Shown piece after piece: positions 8,444 to 14,772 of a stretch of 36,328 bases of DNA. This DNA comes from a virus. A model generated the notes under the pieces. That model saw only the letters and a program-made list of their open reading frames with translations. It did not search any database and was not told the origin of the DNA. The stretch spans positions 1 through 36,328 of the IMG/VR virus record IMGVR_UViG_3300042397_000239; one strand, given 5' to 3'. Position numbers and translations under genes: made by a program. The stretch's first letter is position 1. Each line of letters begins with the position of its first letter.

Positions 8444-8685
8444 GCGTCTTGCTCCACAAAATCAGGGCATAGCAATGCCTGTGTTACGATGGCGGCAGCG
8501 CAATCTTCTGCGCTTGCATAGCGTTCTGTAAATTCACGGCCCAGCGCGTCAGCACAAGCATCTAGAAGAATGTTGCTGGTGATGATGTATTGGCGCGGAT
8601 CAGCGCACGTTTCAAATTGGCCAGCGCGAATCTGCCTTGTTAAAAGACCGTCGATGCGTTCAAATTGAGATAGGGTAATACTCAT
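8440..8685 (-). CDS. Hypothetical protein, first gene of the leftward modification/morphogenesis operon
   Basis: 81 residues preceded by AAGGAGA eight bases before the ATG. Moderately helical (ERIDGLLTRQIRAG; SNILLDACADALGREF) with three cysteines. No family recognised. It is the first gene after the promoter at 8730-8758 and is coupled to the next gene by an ATGA overlap. The AAGGAGA also pairs over seven bases with the candidate RNA at 10490-10541. Confidence 0.7.
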   Translation of the reverse strand: MSITLSQFERIDGLLTRQIRAGQFETCADPRQYIITSNILLDACADALGREFTERYASAEDCAAAIVTQALLCPDFVEQDA

Positions 8686-8703
8686 ATCAGTCTCCTTGTT
8701 GGC

Positions 8704-8716
8704 GGGGAAAATCCCC
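8704..8716 (-). promoter_or_regulatory. Small hairpin in the 5' leader of the leftward operon
   Basis: Perfect 5-bp stem with a 3-base loop (GGGGA-TTT-TCCCC on the transcribed strand), between the predicted start of transcription near 8723 and the ribosome-binding site. May stabilise the leader; no further evidence. Confidence 0.4.
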
Positions 8717-8729
8717 TTGCTGATGCCCT

Positions 8730-8758
8730 CTTATAATCTTGGCAGATTTATATGTAAA
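8730..8758 (-). promoter_or_regulatory. Sigma70-type promoter of the leftward modification/late operon
   Basis: On the minus strand TTTACA (8753-8758) and TATAAG (8730-8735) are separated by exactly 17 bases, five of six matches to consensus in each. Expected start of transcription is near 8723. It stands between a minus-strand terminator (8788-8825) and the first gene of a run that goes through modification and packaging into the structural genes. A TTATATGTAA motif (8748-8757) overlaps the -35 box. Confidence 0.75.
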
Positions 8759-8787
8759 GCGCATTTTTCAATAAAATGTTATACGCA

Positions 8788-8825
8788 AATAAAAAGGCTG
8801 GACGCGTTGCACCGCAATCCAGCCT
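8788..8825 (-). terminator. Rho-independent terminator of the leftward early operon
   Basis: On the minus strand AGGCTGGA (8818-8825) pairs perfectly with TCCAGCCT (8795-8802) around a 15-base loop and is followed by TTTTTATTT. It ends the replication-gene transcript before the next promoter. Confidence 0.85.
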
Positions 8826-8903
8826 CAAGAGCGTCACGAAGCTTGGCAGCGAAGTAACAAATAATTTTGTAAACCAAAGCGATACTGGTGGCAATCATCT
8901 TTC

Positions 8904-9065
8904 TTAATTTTTCTGTCGTTTTGCGTGTTCAATGGCTTCTATCGCCCAGGCTTCGGGTGCGCCTTTGTATCGCCCCTTAGCCCAGTTCTTTCGTATATCA
9001 TCCAATGATATGCTTCCGAGGTCATATTTAATCAGGTCGCACATCAATTTTGTCGCAGCGCTCAC
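8904..9065 (-). CDS. Hypothetical 53-residue protein
   Basis: Opens with a GTG whose last bases form the TGA of the upstream gene (GTGA overlap), the coupling style used throughout this genome. It reads MSAATKLMCDLIKYDLGSIS... and ends EAIEHAKRQKN. Charged and helical, with a GAPEAWAIEAIEHAKR segment near the C-terminus. It is the last gene of the early leftward operon before the terminator. No function recognised. Confidence 0.65.
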   Translation of the reverse strand: MSAATKLMCDLIKYDLGSISLDDIRKNWAKGRYKGAPEAWAIEAIEHAKRQKN

Positions 9066-9643
9066 CTGACTGTAAATTCCCCGTCAACCTTTCGAAGGTA
9101 TCCTCGTTCTTCAGCAATACGCAACCAACGCTCTGGCTTGTCAGATAGATCGACAGGCTCACCGCAGCGAAGCGACATAATAAATTCTTCGAACCTTGCC
9201 TCTGCGTTATTCAAACAGATGCGAAGCGCCTTGTCCTTTTTCGTCGTTCGTGGAGTGTAGCCTTCCAATATCTCTAAGCACTGGCGAGGCGTTGGGAACC
9301 AATCCAGCTCCTTGCAGACGCGCTCAGTCATGTAGCTAAGGGCTTCCTTCGTGTAGCCTCCAAGAATCCGCGCATAGACTGCTGTCCGCATTTGTCCTCT
9401 TTGCTCGTCGGTGTTCTTGCTTGGCAGGGTTGCCTCAATGAATTGCAATTGCTTGGCAAGCTCGTGTGTTTCGACTGGCACGTTCTCGATTGGCATCGCT
9501 AGGGCAAGTGACCTTAGCTCATCGCACTCTGATACTGTAAGCTCAGAACGGGTCATTAGGTCGTCCATCCGCGACATATCGAAGTGCTGCGGCAAAGCCG
9601 TTTTCGTTTCTAGGGTTACCAGTTGTCCGATTTGCTGCGCCAT
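9062..9643 (-). CDS. Probable helicase loader / replication P-like protein
   Basis: 193 residues encoded directly after the replication initiator, where lambda P-type helicase loaders lie. All-helical look, with WFPTPRQCLEILEGY near 115 as in phage proteins of this position and ERWLRIAEERGYLR near the end. The ATG at 9643 has a strong AGGGAAA site, so the gene really begins inside its upstream neighbour and overlaps it by 101 bases in another frame. Function rests on synteny. Confidence 0.6.
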   Translation of the reverse strand: MAQQIGQLVTLETKTALPQHFDMSRMDDLMTRSELTVSECDELRSLALAMPIENVPVETHELAKQLQFIEATLPSKNTDEQRGQMRTAVYARILGGYTKEALSYMTERVCKELDWFPTPRQCLEILEGYTPRTTKKDKALRICLNNAEARFEEFIMSLRCGEPVDLSDKPERWLRIAEERGYLRKVDGEFTVR

Positions 9644-10283
9644 TTTTCTTTCCCTCTACCCATGTTGCTTTAAAACCCTGCCATCCTCGTTCAATAGCTT
9701 CCGTGATAGCAGCCTCCAACGTCCATCCTGCCAACGCAGCTTCACGCTCAATGCCCTTCAATGCCGTTTCAGTGAAAGCTGCTTTCCGATGGTTCTTCCA
9801 ATCTTTCCAAAGCTGGTCACAAAATCCATCAGGTTTAGCAGCGGAAACGCTCCTGCGTTTTGCTGTTAATACGTTAGTATTAACTTCTGTATCTGTATCT
9901 GTATCTGTATCTTGGCCCGTTACTGAAACGTTTCTCTCCCGTTTCATAGCGTTATGCTGCTGTTTTTCCCTGTATTTTTTTACACGATTTGTGCTGTTAT
10001 CGCTTTTGTATTGCAGTTCATCCCAAGCAACTGGTGACAGGTTTTCATCCACCAAATTGACCTCTTGCAATCGCCTTCCAATCTCATCTAGTTCACGCAA
10101 CTGGACGCCTAACTTGACGGCAATTTTACGCGATCTGAGATTATCATTTGGCGTGTCTAGAAGGCCATCAGCCTTTAGGCAGCATAGAGCAACAAAGTGC
10201 CAGCGATCCTCAAAAGCTAACAGGCGCAGCTTTTCGTCATCAACTATTCGGTGATATAGTCGGAACCATTGTAAGCCACTCAT
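9543..10283 (-). CDS. Replication initiator, DnaD/DnaT/O-like with N-terminal winged helix
   Basis: 246 residues. The N-terminal ~100 (WFRLYHRIVDDEKLRLLAFEDRW...) have the winged-helix pattern of phage replisome organisers. A low-complexity linker follows (~115-145) with four Asp-Thr repeats encoded by (CTGTAT)x4. The C-terminal part includes LWKDWKNHRKAAFTETALKGIEREA, resembling helicase- or primosome-interacting domains of phage initiators. A 14-bp hairpin and a candidate RNA gene lie upstream. An origin may lie inside the linker, as in lambda O. Confidence 0.72.
   Translation of the reverse strand: MSGLQWFRLYHRIVDDEKLRLLAFEDRWHFVALCCLKADGLLDTPNDNLRSRKIAVKLGVQLRELDEIGRRLQEVNLVDENLSPVAWDELQYKSDNSTNRVKKYREKQQHNAMKRERNVSVTGQDTDTDTDTEVNTNVLTAKRRSVSAAKPDGFCDQLWKDWKNHRKAAFTETALKGIEREAALAGWTLEAAITEAIERGWQGFKATWVEGKKNGAANRTTGNPRNENGFAAALRYVADGRPNDPF
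9865..9910. other. Candidate replication origin: palindrome plus iteron-like hexamer repeats
   Basis: A perfect 8-bp inverted repeat (GTTAATAC at 9865-9872, GTATTAAC at 9877-9884, 4-base spacer) is followed two bases later by four perfect tandem copies of CTGTAT (9887-9910). They lie in the linker-coding part of the initiator gene. In lambdoid phages the origin, with iterons and AT-rich DNA, occupies the same part of gene O. The repeats could alternatively be a simple-sequence tract coding Asp-Thr. Confidence 0.45.
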
Positions 10284-10360
10284 GACGCAAACCCTTGCGC
10301 GATGGTTCTGTGGCGTGTATTACTCAACATAGCAGTGCCTTTCATAGCTAGGCGTTGTTA

Positions 10361-10402
10361 GAGCGGGTTGAGTGCCTTTCCTCTCTTGGGCACTCCCCGC
10401 TC
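10361..10402. other. Strong bulged hairpin upstream of the replication initiator gene
   Basis: GAGCGGG (10361-10367) pairs with CCCGCTC (10396-10402), and GAGTGCC (10370-10376) with GGCACTC (10389-10395). That makes 14 pairs interrupted by a 2-base bulge and closed by a 12-base loop that is pyrimidine-rich on the plus strand. No T-tract follows on either strand, so it is not an ordinary terminator. It could be a leader structure of the initiator mRNA or a single-strand initiation/origin element. Confidence 0.55.
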
Positions 10403-10454
10403 GCTCTTACATAACTCAAAACGCGCATTAGTAAAACATAATTTTTGCGACTGA

Positions 10455-10484
10455 TTGACCAGCCATAGGCTATCAGCGTATCTT
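10455..10484 (+). promoter_or_regulatory. Candidate promoter of the small RNA
   Basis: TTGACC (10455-10460) and TATCTT (10479-10484) are separated by 18 bases, five and four of six consensus bases. The expected transcript start is about 10490-10492. No rightward protein-coding gene follows; instead a terminator appears about 50 bases later. Confidence 0.5.
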
Positions 10485-10489
10485 GCGCG

Positions 10490-10541
10490 GATTGGTATCT
10501 CCTTACCGAACGAACTGGGTGGCTTCGGTCACCCTTTTTTT
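10490..10541 (+). ncRNA. Candidate ~50-nt small RNA with anti-Shine-Dalgarno seed
   Basis: From the predicted start the RNA would begin with a small hairpin (GGTA/TACC) exposing UCUCCU. After an unpaired linker it ends in a textbook terminator: GGGTGGC, a TTCG loop, GTCACCC, then seven T. Bases 10493-10504 are perfectly complementary to 11165-11176, the ribosome-binding site of erf. The same seed pairs with the ribosome-binding sites of the HTH gene at 12368 (GATTGG/TCTCCT, with two bulged bases) and of ssb (8 bases). Expression has not been shown; the call rests on promoter, terminator and complementarity. Confidence 0.5.
10517..10541 (+). terminator. Rho-independent terminator with UUCG tetraloop
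   Basis: 7-bp stem (one G-U pair) at 10517-10523 and 10528-10534 closed by TTCG, followed by seven T. It can act only on rightward transcription, yet no rightward gene precedes it for more than a kilobase. That is why an RNA gene is proposed. Confidence 0.85.
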
Positions 10542-10884
10542 ATTTGGTCTCACGAAGCTGGTGGTAAGGGAATAGCGCAATAAAGACAGCGCGGCGCAAG
10601 GGCCAGTCTCTGACAACGACTCCCTTCACATCTTCTGTGATTTGGATTCCGTTTTCGATGTATTCGAAGTCAGATTTGTAACCAACGCGTCGGCCATTAC
10701 CGTGCTTTAGCTGGCGACCGTTGATTACGAACCAGTATTGCGGGTGAATGATTAGGTCACTGATAGCGCCAGCCGCTTGCAGATCATGTAGCTCGTTGCA
10801 CCTAATAGCCTCTCGCTTGCTGTCATGAGTGTGACCAGACCTGCATTGCGATTTAACAGCGCGGTATTTGCCGAAGCGTTTCAT
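10540..10884 (-). CDS. DUF1064 protein (nuclease-like, recombination/Holliday junction candidate)
   Basis: 114 residues. The DUF1064 pattern is clear: KYRAVKSQCRSGHTHDSKREAIRCNEL at the N-terminus, GAISDLIIHPQYWFVINGR, then KSDFEYIENGIQITEDVKG. That gives the acidic/lysine cluster (D..E..EDVKG) of a PD-(D/E)XK-type nuclease fold. Phages often carry it next to replication genes. Coupled by an ATGA overlap to the upstream HTH gene. Confidence 0.8.
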   Translation of the reverse strand: MKRFGKYRAVKSQCRSGHTHDSKREAIRCNELHDLQAAGAISDLIIHPQYWFVINGRQLKHGNGRRVGYKSDFEYIENGIQITEDVKGVVVRDWPLRRAVFIALFPYHQLRETK

Positions 10885-11087
10885 GTGTCAAGTTTCTGCT
10901 GCACCAGGCGTTGAAGTGCTTCATTAGCCAGTAGCCATGCACCAAGAGTCGGTTCGTTGCGTTTGCTTTTCCAGTTAGACAAAGTGACGCGGGTCAGCCC
11001 AGCTTCGTTTGCTATCTGGTAAGCCCTGATCTTGTGCGCCCTAGCAAGGTCGTAAAACTCTGCAATCGCTTGGTCTACATTGGTCAT
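10881..11087 (-). CDS. Cro/CI-like HTH regulator
   Basis: 68 residues, nearly all HTH: ARAHKIRAYQIANEAGLTRVTLSNWKSKRNEPTLGAWLL. First gene of the leftward early operon and divergent from erf, the position of Cro- or CI-type proteins in lambdoid phages. It has no C-terminal dimerisation or RecA-sensitive domain, so a Cro-like role is more likely than a classic lysogeny repressor. Confidence 0.8.
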   Translation of the reverse strand: MTNVDQAIAEFYDLARAHKIRAYQIANEAGLTRVTLSNWKSKRNEPTLGAWLLANEALQRLVQQKLDT

Positions 11088-11178
11088 ATTAAACTTTCTT
11101 TCGATTGTGGATAAAAAACGCTTTTAATCTTCTACGGATTAGTTACAAGGGGTTTGGCAAATAAAAGGAGATACCACA
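11088..11178. promoter_or_regulatory. Divergent early control region with a DnaA box
   Basis: The 91-bp gap between the HTH gene (left) and erf (right) must hold promoters for both. It contains TGTGGATAA at 11106-11114, the exact complement of the consensus DnaA box TTATCCACA. An overlapping 14-mer AAAAAACGCTTTTA (11113-11126) recurs at 14193-14206 upstream of the second rightward cluster. The AAGGAG site of erf ends the region. I could not assign confident -35/-10 boxes. Confidence 0.65.
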
Positions 11179-11739
11179 ATGCCAGTTCATAAAAAGATTA
11201 ACGAAGCGCGGATTGCCTTCCACGCATTACCTCTGAAAAAGTCCGGCCATAACACCTTTGCTGGATACAAATATTTCGAGCTTTCCGACTTTGTGATTCC
11301 AGCCCTTCGCATCTTTAACGATGTTGGGCTTTGCGCGATCATCAGCTTTTCGGAAACCACAGCATCGATGCACATCGTCGATGTCGAAGATGGTAGCCAA
11401 GTCATCATTCACAGCCCAATGGGTTCAGCCAATCTTAAAGGCTGTCACGAGATACAGAATATTGGCGCGTGTGAGACTTACTCAACCCGCTATCTCTGGA
11501 CAGCGGCCCTTTGCATTGTCGAGCATGACGCACTGGATGCCACCACAGGCAAGAGTGAGCCAGCGCCACGGGTTAAGTTTATCAGCGACGAACAGTTTGC
11601 TGAATTGCAAGCTTTGGTAGACCAGACCAAGACCGACTTGGCTTTGCTCTGCAAACATTACAAAATCAGCGCACTCAAGGAATTGCAGGAAACCCGCTTT
11701 GATGCGGTCAAGGCTGCATTAGAAAAGAAACTCGCATGA
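11179..11739 (+). CDS. erf: ERF-family single-strand annealing recombinase
   Basis: 186 residues. The ERF core is plain: INEARIAFHALPLKKSGHNTFAGYKYFELSDF (8-39), then ETYSTRYLWTAALCIVEHDALD (~98-120). It anneals complementary strands at recombining ends and can circularise the linear DNA after entry, as P22 Erf does. The C-terminal ~50 residues look like the small helical domain seen in other members. An AAGGAG site sits 8 bases from the ATG. It overlaps the exonuclease gene by four bases and starts the rightward operon. Confidence 0.92.
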   Translation: MPVHKKINEARIAFHALPLKKSGHNTFAGYKYFELSDFVIPALRIFNDVGLCAIISFSETTASMHIVDVEDGSQVIIHSPMGSANLKGCHEIQNIGACETYSTRYLWTAALCIVEHDALDATTGKSEPAPRVKFISDEQFAELQALVDQTKTDLALLCKHYKISALKELQETRFDAVKAALEKKLA

Positions 11740-12371
11740 CAGACGCAGCAATCATTCAACGCAGCCCTGAATGGTATGCAGCACGTTGTGGGAGCCTTGG
11801 TGCTTCCCAACTAGCAGACGCCCTAGCCAAGACAAAATCAGGCTGGGGAGCGTCACGCGCCAACCTTCGTGCAACCCTTGTGGTCGAACGGCTCACAGGC
11901 CAGCAGGAGGAAGGATTCATCCGCAGTGCAGCAATGCAGTGGGGAGTTGACAAGGAAGAAGAAGCCAGAATCGCCTACAGCTTCATGACAGGCCATGATG
12001 TGACTGAGGTTGGACTATATAAGCATCCTACCATTATAGGCACTCACGCCAGCCCTGACGGGCTTGTGGGTGATGATGGCTGCATTGAGATTAAGTGCCC
12101 TAATTCTGCCACGCATATAGAGGTGCTCAAAACTAATCAAATCGCGCACAAATATATACTCCAGATGCAATGGCAGATGGCTTGCGCTAATCGTCAATGG
12201 TGCGACTTCGTGAGCTTTGATCCACGGATGCCAGACCATCTAATGCTTTACATTGCACGGGTGCAGCGCGACAACGATATGCTGGCGACTTTGGAATCAG
12301 AAGTTACCGCATTTCTTGCAGAAGTTGATGAAGACGTAAAAGCGTTATCAAAACTAGGAGACCAATCATGA
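11736..12371 (+). CDS. YqaJ-type exonuclease (lambda Exo-like)
   Basis: 211 residues. RSPEWYAARCGSLGAS at the N-terminus, then HASPDGLVGDDGCIEIKCP near 104-122, supplying the D...ExK of the PD-(D/E)XK nuclease, and a helical region with YILQMQWQMACANRQWCDFVSFDP as in YqaJ/lambda Exo. It resects double-strand ends to give substrate for the Erf protein encoded just before it, a standard phage pair. ATGA overlaps on both sides. Confidence 0.9.
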   Translation: MTDAAIIQRSPEWYAARCGSLGASQLADALAKTKSGWGASRANLRATLVVERLTGQQEEGFIRSAAMQWGVDKEEEARIAYSFMTGHDVTEVGLYKHPTIIGTHASPDGLVGDDGCIEIKCPNSATHIEVLKTNQIAHKYILQMQWQMACANRQWCDFVSFDPRMPDHLMLYIARVQRDNDMLATLESEVTAFLAEVDEDVKALSKLGDQS

Positions 12372-12589
12372 CACAGAACGAAAGAGTTTTCGATCACTTG
12401 CGTAGCGTTGGGCCAATCCGCCCAATGACAGCATTAAATGACCTTGGCATCTATCGCCTTGCATCGCGCATTAATGATCTGCGAAAGATTGGGCATAAGA
12501 TTAAAACCAAGAAGGTCGAGGTGGTCAATCGCTGGGGCGAATCATCTTACATTGCTGAGTATAGCCTGGAACTTGAAGATGCTGCCTAA
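12368..12589 (+). CDS. Winged-helix/HTH small protein
   Basis: 73 residues: FDHLRSVGPIRPMTALNDLGIYRLASRINDLRKIGHKI is the pattern of the phage helix-turn-helix family that opens with 'start with a rule for residues grouped in a DNA-binding winged helix', followed by a strand pair and an acidic end. Its ribosome-binding site AGGAGACCAATC (12356-12367) pairs with the candidate RNA at 10490-10503 if two bases bulge. Coupled to the exonuclease gene by ATGA. Confidence 0.75.
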   Translation: MTQNERVFDHLRSVGPIRPMTALNDLGIYRLASRINDLRKIGHKIKTKKVEVVNRWGESSYIAEYSLELEDAA

Positions 12590-12911
12590 TCGCATCGCTA
12601 AGAAGCCTAAGCGCACTGCACGGTGGCGGTCACAGGGGCACATGAACTTCATTCGATCGTTTCATTGCTGCATCAATGGCTGTCAGGATATGCCTATCGA
12701 AGTCGCACATATCAGGATAGGCAGCGGTGCAGGCATGGGGCAAAAGCCGGATGACTGGCGCGTTGTTCCTTTGTGTAGAGAGCATCATCGTGAACAGCAC
12801 ACAGTTGGTGAGCAGACGTTTTGGAAAGGTGTTGACATTGAGGCTTTGATTGAAGCCTTTTGCAAAGCCAGCCCAAAGGCGCGTGAGATTAAAGAGGCTC
12901 AAGACAAGTGA
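12579..12911 (+). CDS. DUF968-like HNH/Ref-type nuclease
   Basis: 110 residues from the ATG at 12579, which overlaps the previous stop; longer upstream starts run through that gene. After a basic N-terminus comes CCINGCQDMPIEVAHIR, then PDDWRVVPLCREHHREQH: the Cys pair, the AH and the CxxHH expected of an HNH ββα-metal fold, as in DUF968 and P1 Ref-type recombination-associated nucleases. The neighbours (Erf, exonuclease, NinB) support a recombination role. Confidence 0.8.
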   Translation: MLPNRIAKKPKRTARWRSQGHMNFIRSFHCCINGCQDMPIEVAHIRIGSGAGMGQKPDDWRVVPLCREHHREQHTVGEQTFWKGVDIEALIEAFCKASPKAREIKEAQDK

Positions 12912-13285
12912 CGCAGACCGTATGGCTTCGTGGTGAATATCAAAGGCGATTGGCTCACCAGTTAATCGACAAGGCTCCACAAGATGCAGTCGTTAAGATC
13001 AGCGCAGCCAAGCGCAGTGACGATCAGAACGCAAAGATGTGGGCCATGCTGTCAGACATCAGTCGGGCAGCGCCAGAAGATAGGCATCACATACCAGAAG
13101 TTTGGAAGTGCATATTTATGGCAGCATTAGGGCATGAAGTGATGTTCACAATGGGCCTAAACGACCAGCCTTTCCCAGTAGGCTTTAAAACATCAAAGCT
13201 AACTAAGGCCCAGATGTCAGATTTAATTGAGTTTGTGTATTCGTATGGGGCGCAACACAACGTAAAATGGAGTGAAGAAATATGA
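12908..13285 (+). CDS. ninB: NinB-family recombination protein (lambda Orf-like)
   Basis: 125 residues starting at a GTG that overlaps the previous [28 protein letters not shown] and [40 protein letters not shown] are typical NinB/Orf sequences. Lambda Orf is a recombination mediator that helps load the annealing protein onto SSB-coated DNA, which fits the erf and ssb genes in this operon. Confidence 0.9.
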   Translation: MTQTVWLRGEYQRRLAHQLIDKAPQDAVVKISAAKRSDDQNAKMWAMLSDISRAAPEDRHHIPEVWKCIFMAALGHEVMFTMGLNDQPFPVGFKTSKLTKAQMSDLIEFVYSYGAQHNVKWSEEI

Positions 13286-13515
13286 GTGATAATACAGACG
13301 ATATGCTGCGCCTTTTGATTGAGCGCATCGAACGCCAAGAAGAAGAAAAGAAGGTTGTGGCGGATAGCATTAAGGAAATTTACAGCGAGGCAAAATCTCA
13401 CGGTTACGATGTTAAAATCCTTCGCGCTGTGATTCGCCTTCGCAAGATGGAAAAACACGAACGAGCAGAATACGAAGTCCTGCTTGAAACATACATGAAC
13501 GCACTAGGCGGTTAA
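13282..13515 (+). CDS. GapR-like (DUF2312) DNA-binding protein
   Basis: 77 residues: [44 protein letters not shown], a long helix pair with the DUF2312 signature, and a C-terminal [15 protein letters not shown]. GapR in Caulobacter is a nucleoid protein that senses overtwisted DNA. The family is almost confined to Alphaproteobacteria and their phages, so this is the best host clue in the window. Starts by ATGA overlap with ninB. Confidence 0.92.
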   Translation: MSDNTDDMLRLLIERIERQEEEKKVVADSIKEIYSEAKSHGYDVKILRAVIRLRKMEKHERAEYEVLLETYMNALGG

Positions 13516-13526
13516 GGAGAGAGAGA

Positions 13527-13895
13527 ATGCAAAATATTACTATATCAGGGAACATTGGCAAGGATGCTGAGTTACGCGACACCCGCGACAGCAAGGTTCT
13601 TAGCTTCAACGTCGGCGTCAAAAACGGATTCGGCAAAGATGCTGGCAGCGTTTGGTATCGCTGCAGCTTGTGGGGCAAGGCAGCGGAAGCATTTGCTGGC
13701 GGCCTTACCAAAGGCACGAAGGTATTCATCACAGGCGAACTGACGCATGACGAATATGAGGGCAAGCCACAGTTCAACGTGCGGGTCGGCAGCATCGACA
13801 CAGGGCCACGCGCTCAAGCTGAAGCATCAACACCAGTAAGCCAGAACCAACATACTACGTTTGAAGATGATATTGACTCGGAAGTTCCATTTTGA
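13527..13895 (+). CDS. ssb: Single-stranded DNA-binding protein
   Basis: 122 residues. OB-fold start MQNITISGNIGKDAELRDT, central VWYRCSLWGKAAEAFAGGLTKGTKVFITGEL, a short linker, and the acidic tip DDIDSEVPF that recruits repair and replication proteins. Shorter than bacterial SSB (about 170), as usual for phages. Its strong TAAGGAGA site (13513-13520) pairs over eight bases with the candidate RNA at 10490-10541. Confidence 0.93.
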   Translation: MQNITISGNIGKDAELRDTRDSKVLSFNVGVKNGFGKDAGSVWYRCSLWGKAAEAFAGGLTKGTKVFITGELTHDEYEGKPQFNVRVGSIDTGPRAQAEASTPVSQNQHTTFEDDIDSEVPF

Positions 13896-13912
13896 CTCAG
13901 GGCAGATACACA

Positions 13913-14140
13913 ATGGATCGAGCGCCGAAATTTAACTTTGAACACAGGAGGAAGCACCAGGCATCCGTTCAAATGGAATGGATCAGTAAGAGATATACTG
14001 ACAGCACAGCAGAAGCCAGTCGCGCATTGCTAAAGGCACAGCTTCTTGCAGGGCAGCATACACTGGATAAGAAGCGTTTTGTGGATGTTGCCAAGCATCA
14101 TGGCTGGCTTTTGCAGATACCACAGCGATTGCTGTTATAA
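13913..14140 (+). CDS. Hypothetical basic protein at the end of the recombination operon
   Basis: 75 residues from the ATG at 13913, which has AGGG about 9 bases upstream. A TTG at 13892, overlapping the ssb stop as TTGA, would add seven residues and is also possible. Basic and helical (FEHRRKHQASVQMEWISKRY; SRALLKAQLLAG). Nothing recognised. The terminator follows within 10 bases. Confidence 0.6.
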   Translation: MDRAPKFNFEHRRKHQASVQMEWISKRYTDSTAEASRALLKAQLLAGQHTLDKKRFVDVAKHHGWLLQIPQRLLL

Positions 14141-14148
14141 CGGAAAAG

Positions 14149-14181
14149 GGCGGGTGTGCATTATGCAGCCCGTCTTTTTTT
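14149..14181 (+). terminator. Rho-independent terminator of the recombination operon
   Basis: GGCGGG (14149-14154) pairs with CCCGTC (14169-14174), the inner TGCAT/ATGCA extends the stem, and seven T follow. Begins nine bases after the preceding stop codon. Confidence 0.9.
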
Positions 14182-14192
14182 ATGCGTAATGA

Positions 14193-14230
14193 AAAAAACG
14201 CTTTTATTTATTATTTATCGCGTTTATAGA
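14193..14230 (+). promoter_or_regulatory. Putative promoter/operator of the micro-gene cluster
   Basis: Contains the 14-mer AAAAAACGCTTTTA (14193-14206), identical to 11113-11126 in front of erf, and a TATAGA at 14225-14230 that could be a -10 box. The spaced -35 is poor (TTTTAT). The shared 14-mer just upstream of both rightward clusters suggests a common regulator. Confidence 0.4.
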
Positions 14231-14276
14231 ATCAAGACCAACCAAGGGGCCATGCCCCGCCAAATAAGGACGTAAA

Positions 14277-14372
14277 ATGACTAAGATAACAAAAATTCAA
14301 TTATGCTTCGCCCTGATGTGGCTAGGGCTTGTTGCTTATGCTTTCCTTACAGAAATGCCAGAGTGGTCATGA
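14277..14372 (+). CDS. 31-residue predicted membrane micro-protein
   Basis: ATG with AAGGA seven bases upstream. One hydrophobic stretch, LCFALMWLGLVAYAFL, flanked by basic N-terminal residues (MTKITKIQ), so probably a single transmembrane helix. Overlaps the next gene by four bases (ATGA). No family recognised. Confidence 0.6.
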   Translation: MTKITKIQLCFALMWLGLVAYAFLTEMPEWS

Positions 14373-14506
14373 TTAAGCCAAAACAAGCAGCCCCGATGGG
14401 CAAGAAGTATCGCGTTTCGTCAGAAAGCGCATGGCCTGTGCGTAATGCGGATGGATTGACCTTTGCAGAAGCCAAGCGCCTCAGGGAACAGGAGCAAAGC
14501 AAATGA
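14369..14506 (+). CDS. Hypothetical 45-residue basic protein
   Basis: Begins at the ATGA overlap with the preceding micro-gene; a longer frame open from 14303 would run through that gene and is less likely. Basic, with MGKKYRVSSESAWPVRN and a helical LTFAEAKRLREQEQSK end. Function unknown. Confidence 0.6.
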   Translation: MIKPKQAAPMGKKYRVSSESAWPVRNADGLTFAEAKRLREQEQSK

Positions 14507-14772
14507 CAGACGATAAGCACGTTTCAGCGGACATAATGGCCGCAGCACTTAAAGCATCCAATCCTGATCCGCTATCAAGGTGGCAAAAGGGATTCAACTC
14601 AGGCGTCGAAGCTGCCGCATCCGCCTTAGAAGTTGACGCCAAGCTATGTGACTGCGCTGCACGGGAAGAGCGCGAGTGCGGCTGTGGCGCATGGTGCGAG
14701 TGGAAAAGCATTACATCAGCGAGGGCGATTGAGATTGTCCGTGCACTTGTTAAAGAAACGCCATTTTCTTAA
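14503..14772 (+). CDS. Hypothetical Cys-rich protein
   Basis: 89 residues. Helical start (SADIMAAALKASNPDPLSRWQKGF), then CDCAAREERECGCGAWCEW near 48-66, five cysteines within 18 residues that might bind a metal. Coupled by ATGA to the gene before. No family recognised. Confidence 0.65.
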   Translation: MTDDKHVSADIMAAALKASNPDPLSRWQKGFNSGVEAAASALEVDAKLCDCAAREERECGCGAWCEWKSITSARAIEIVRALVKETPFS

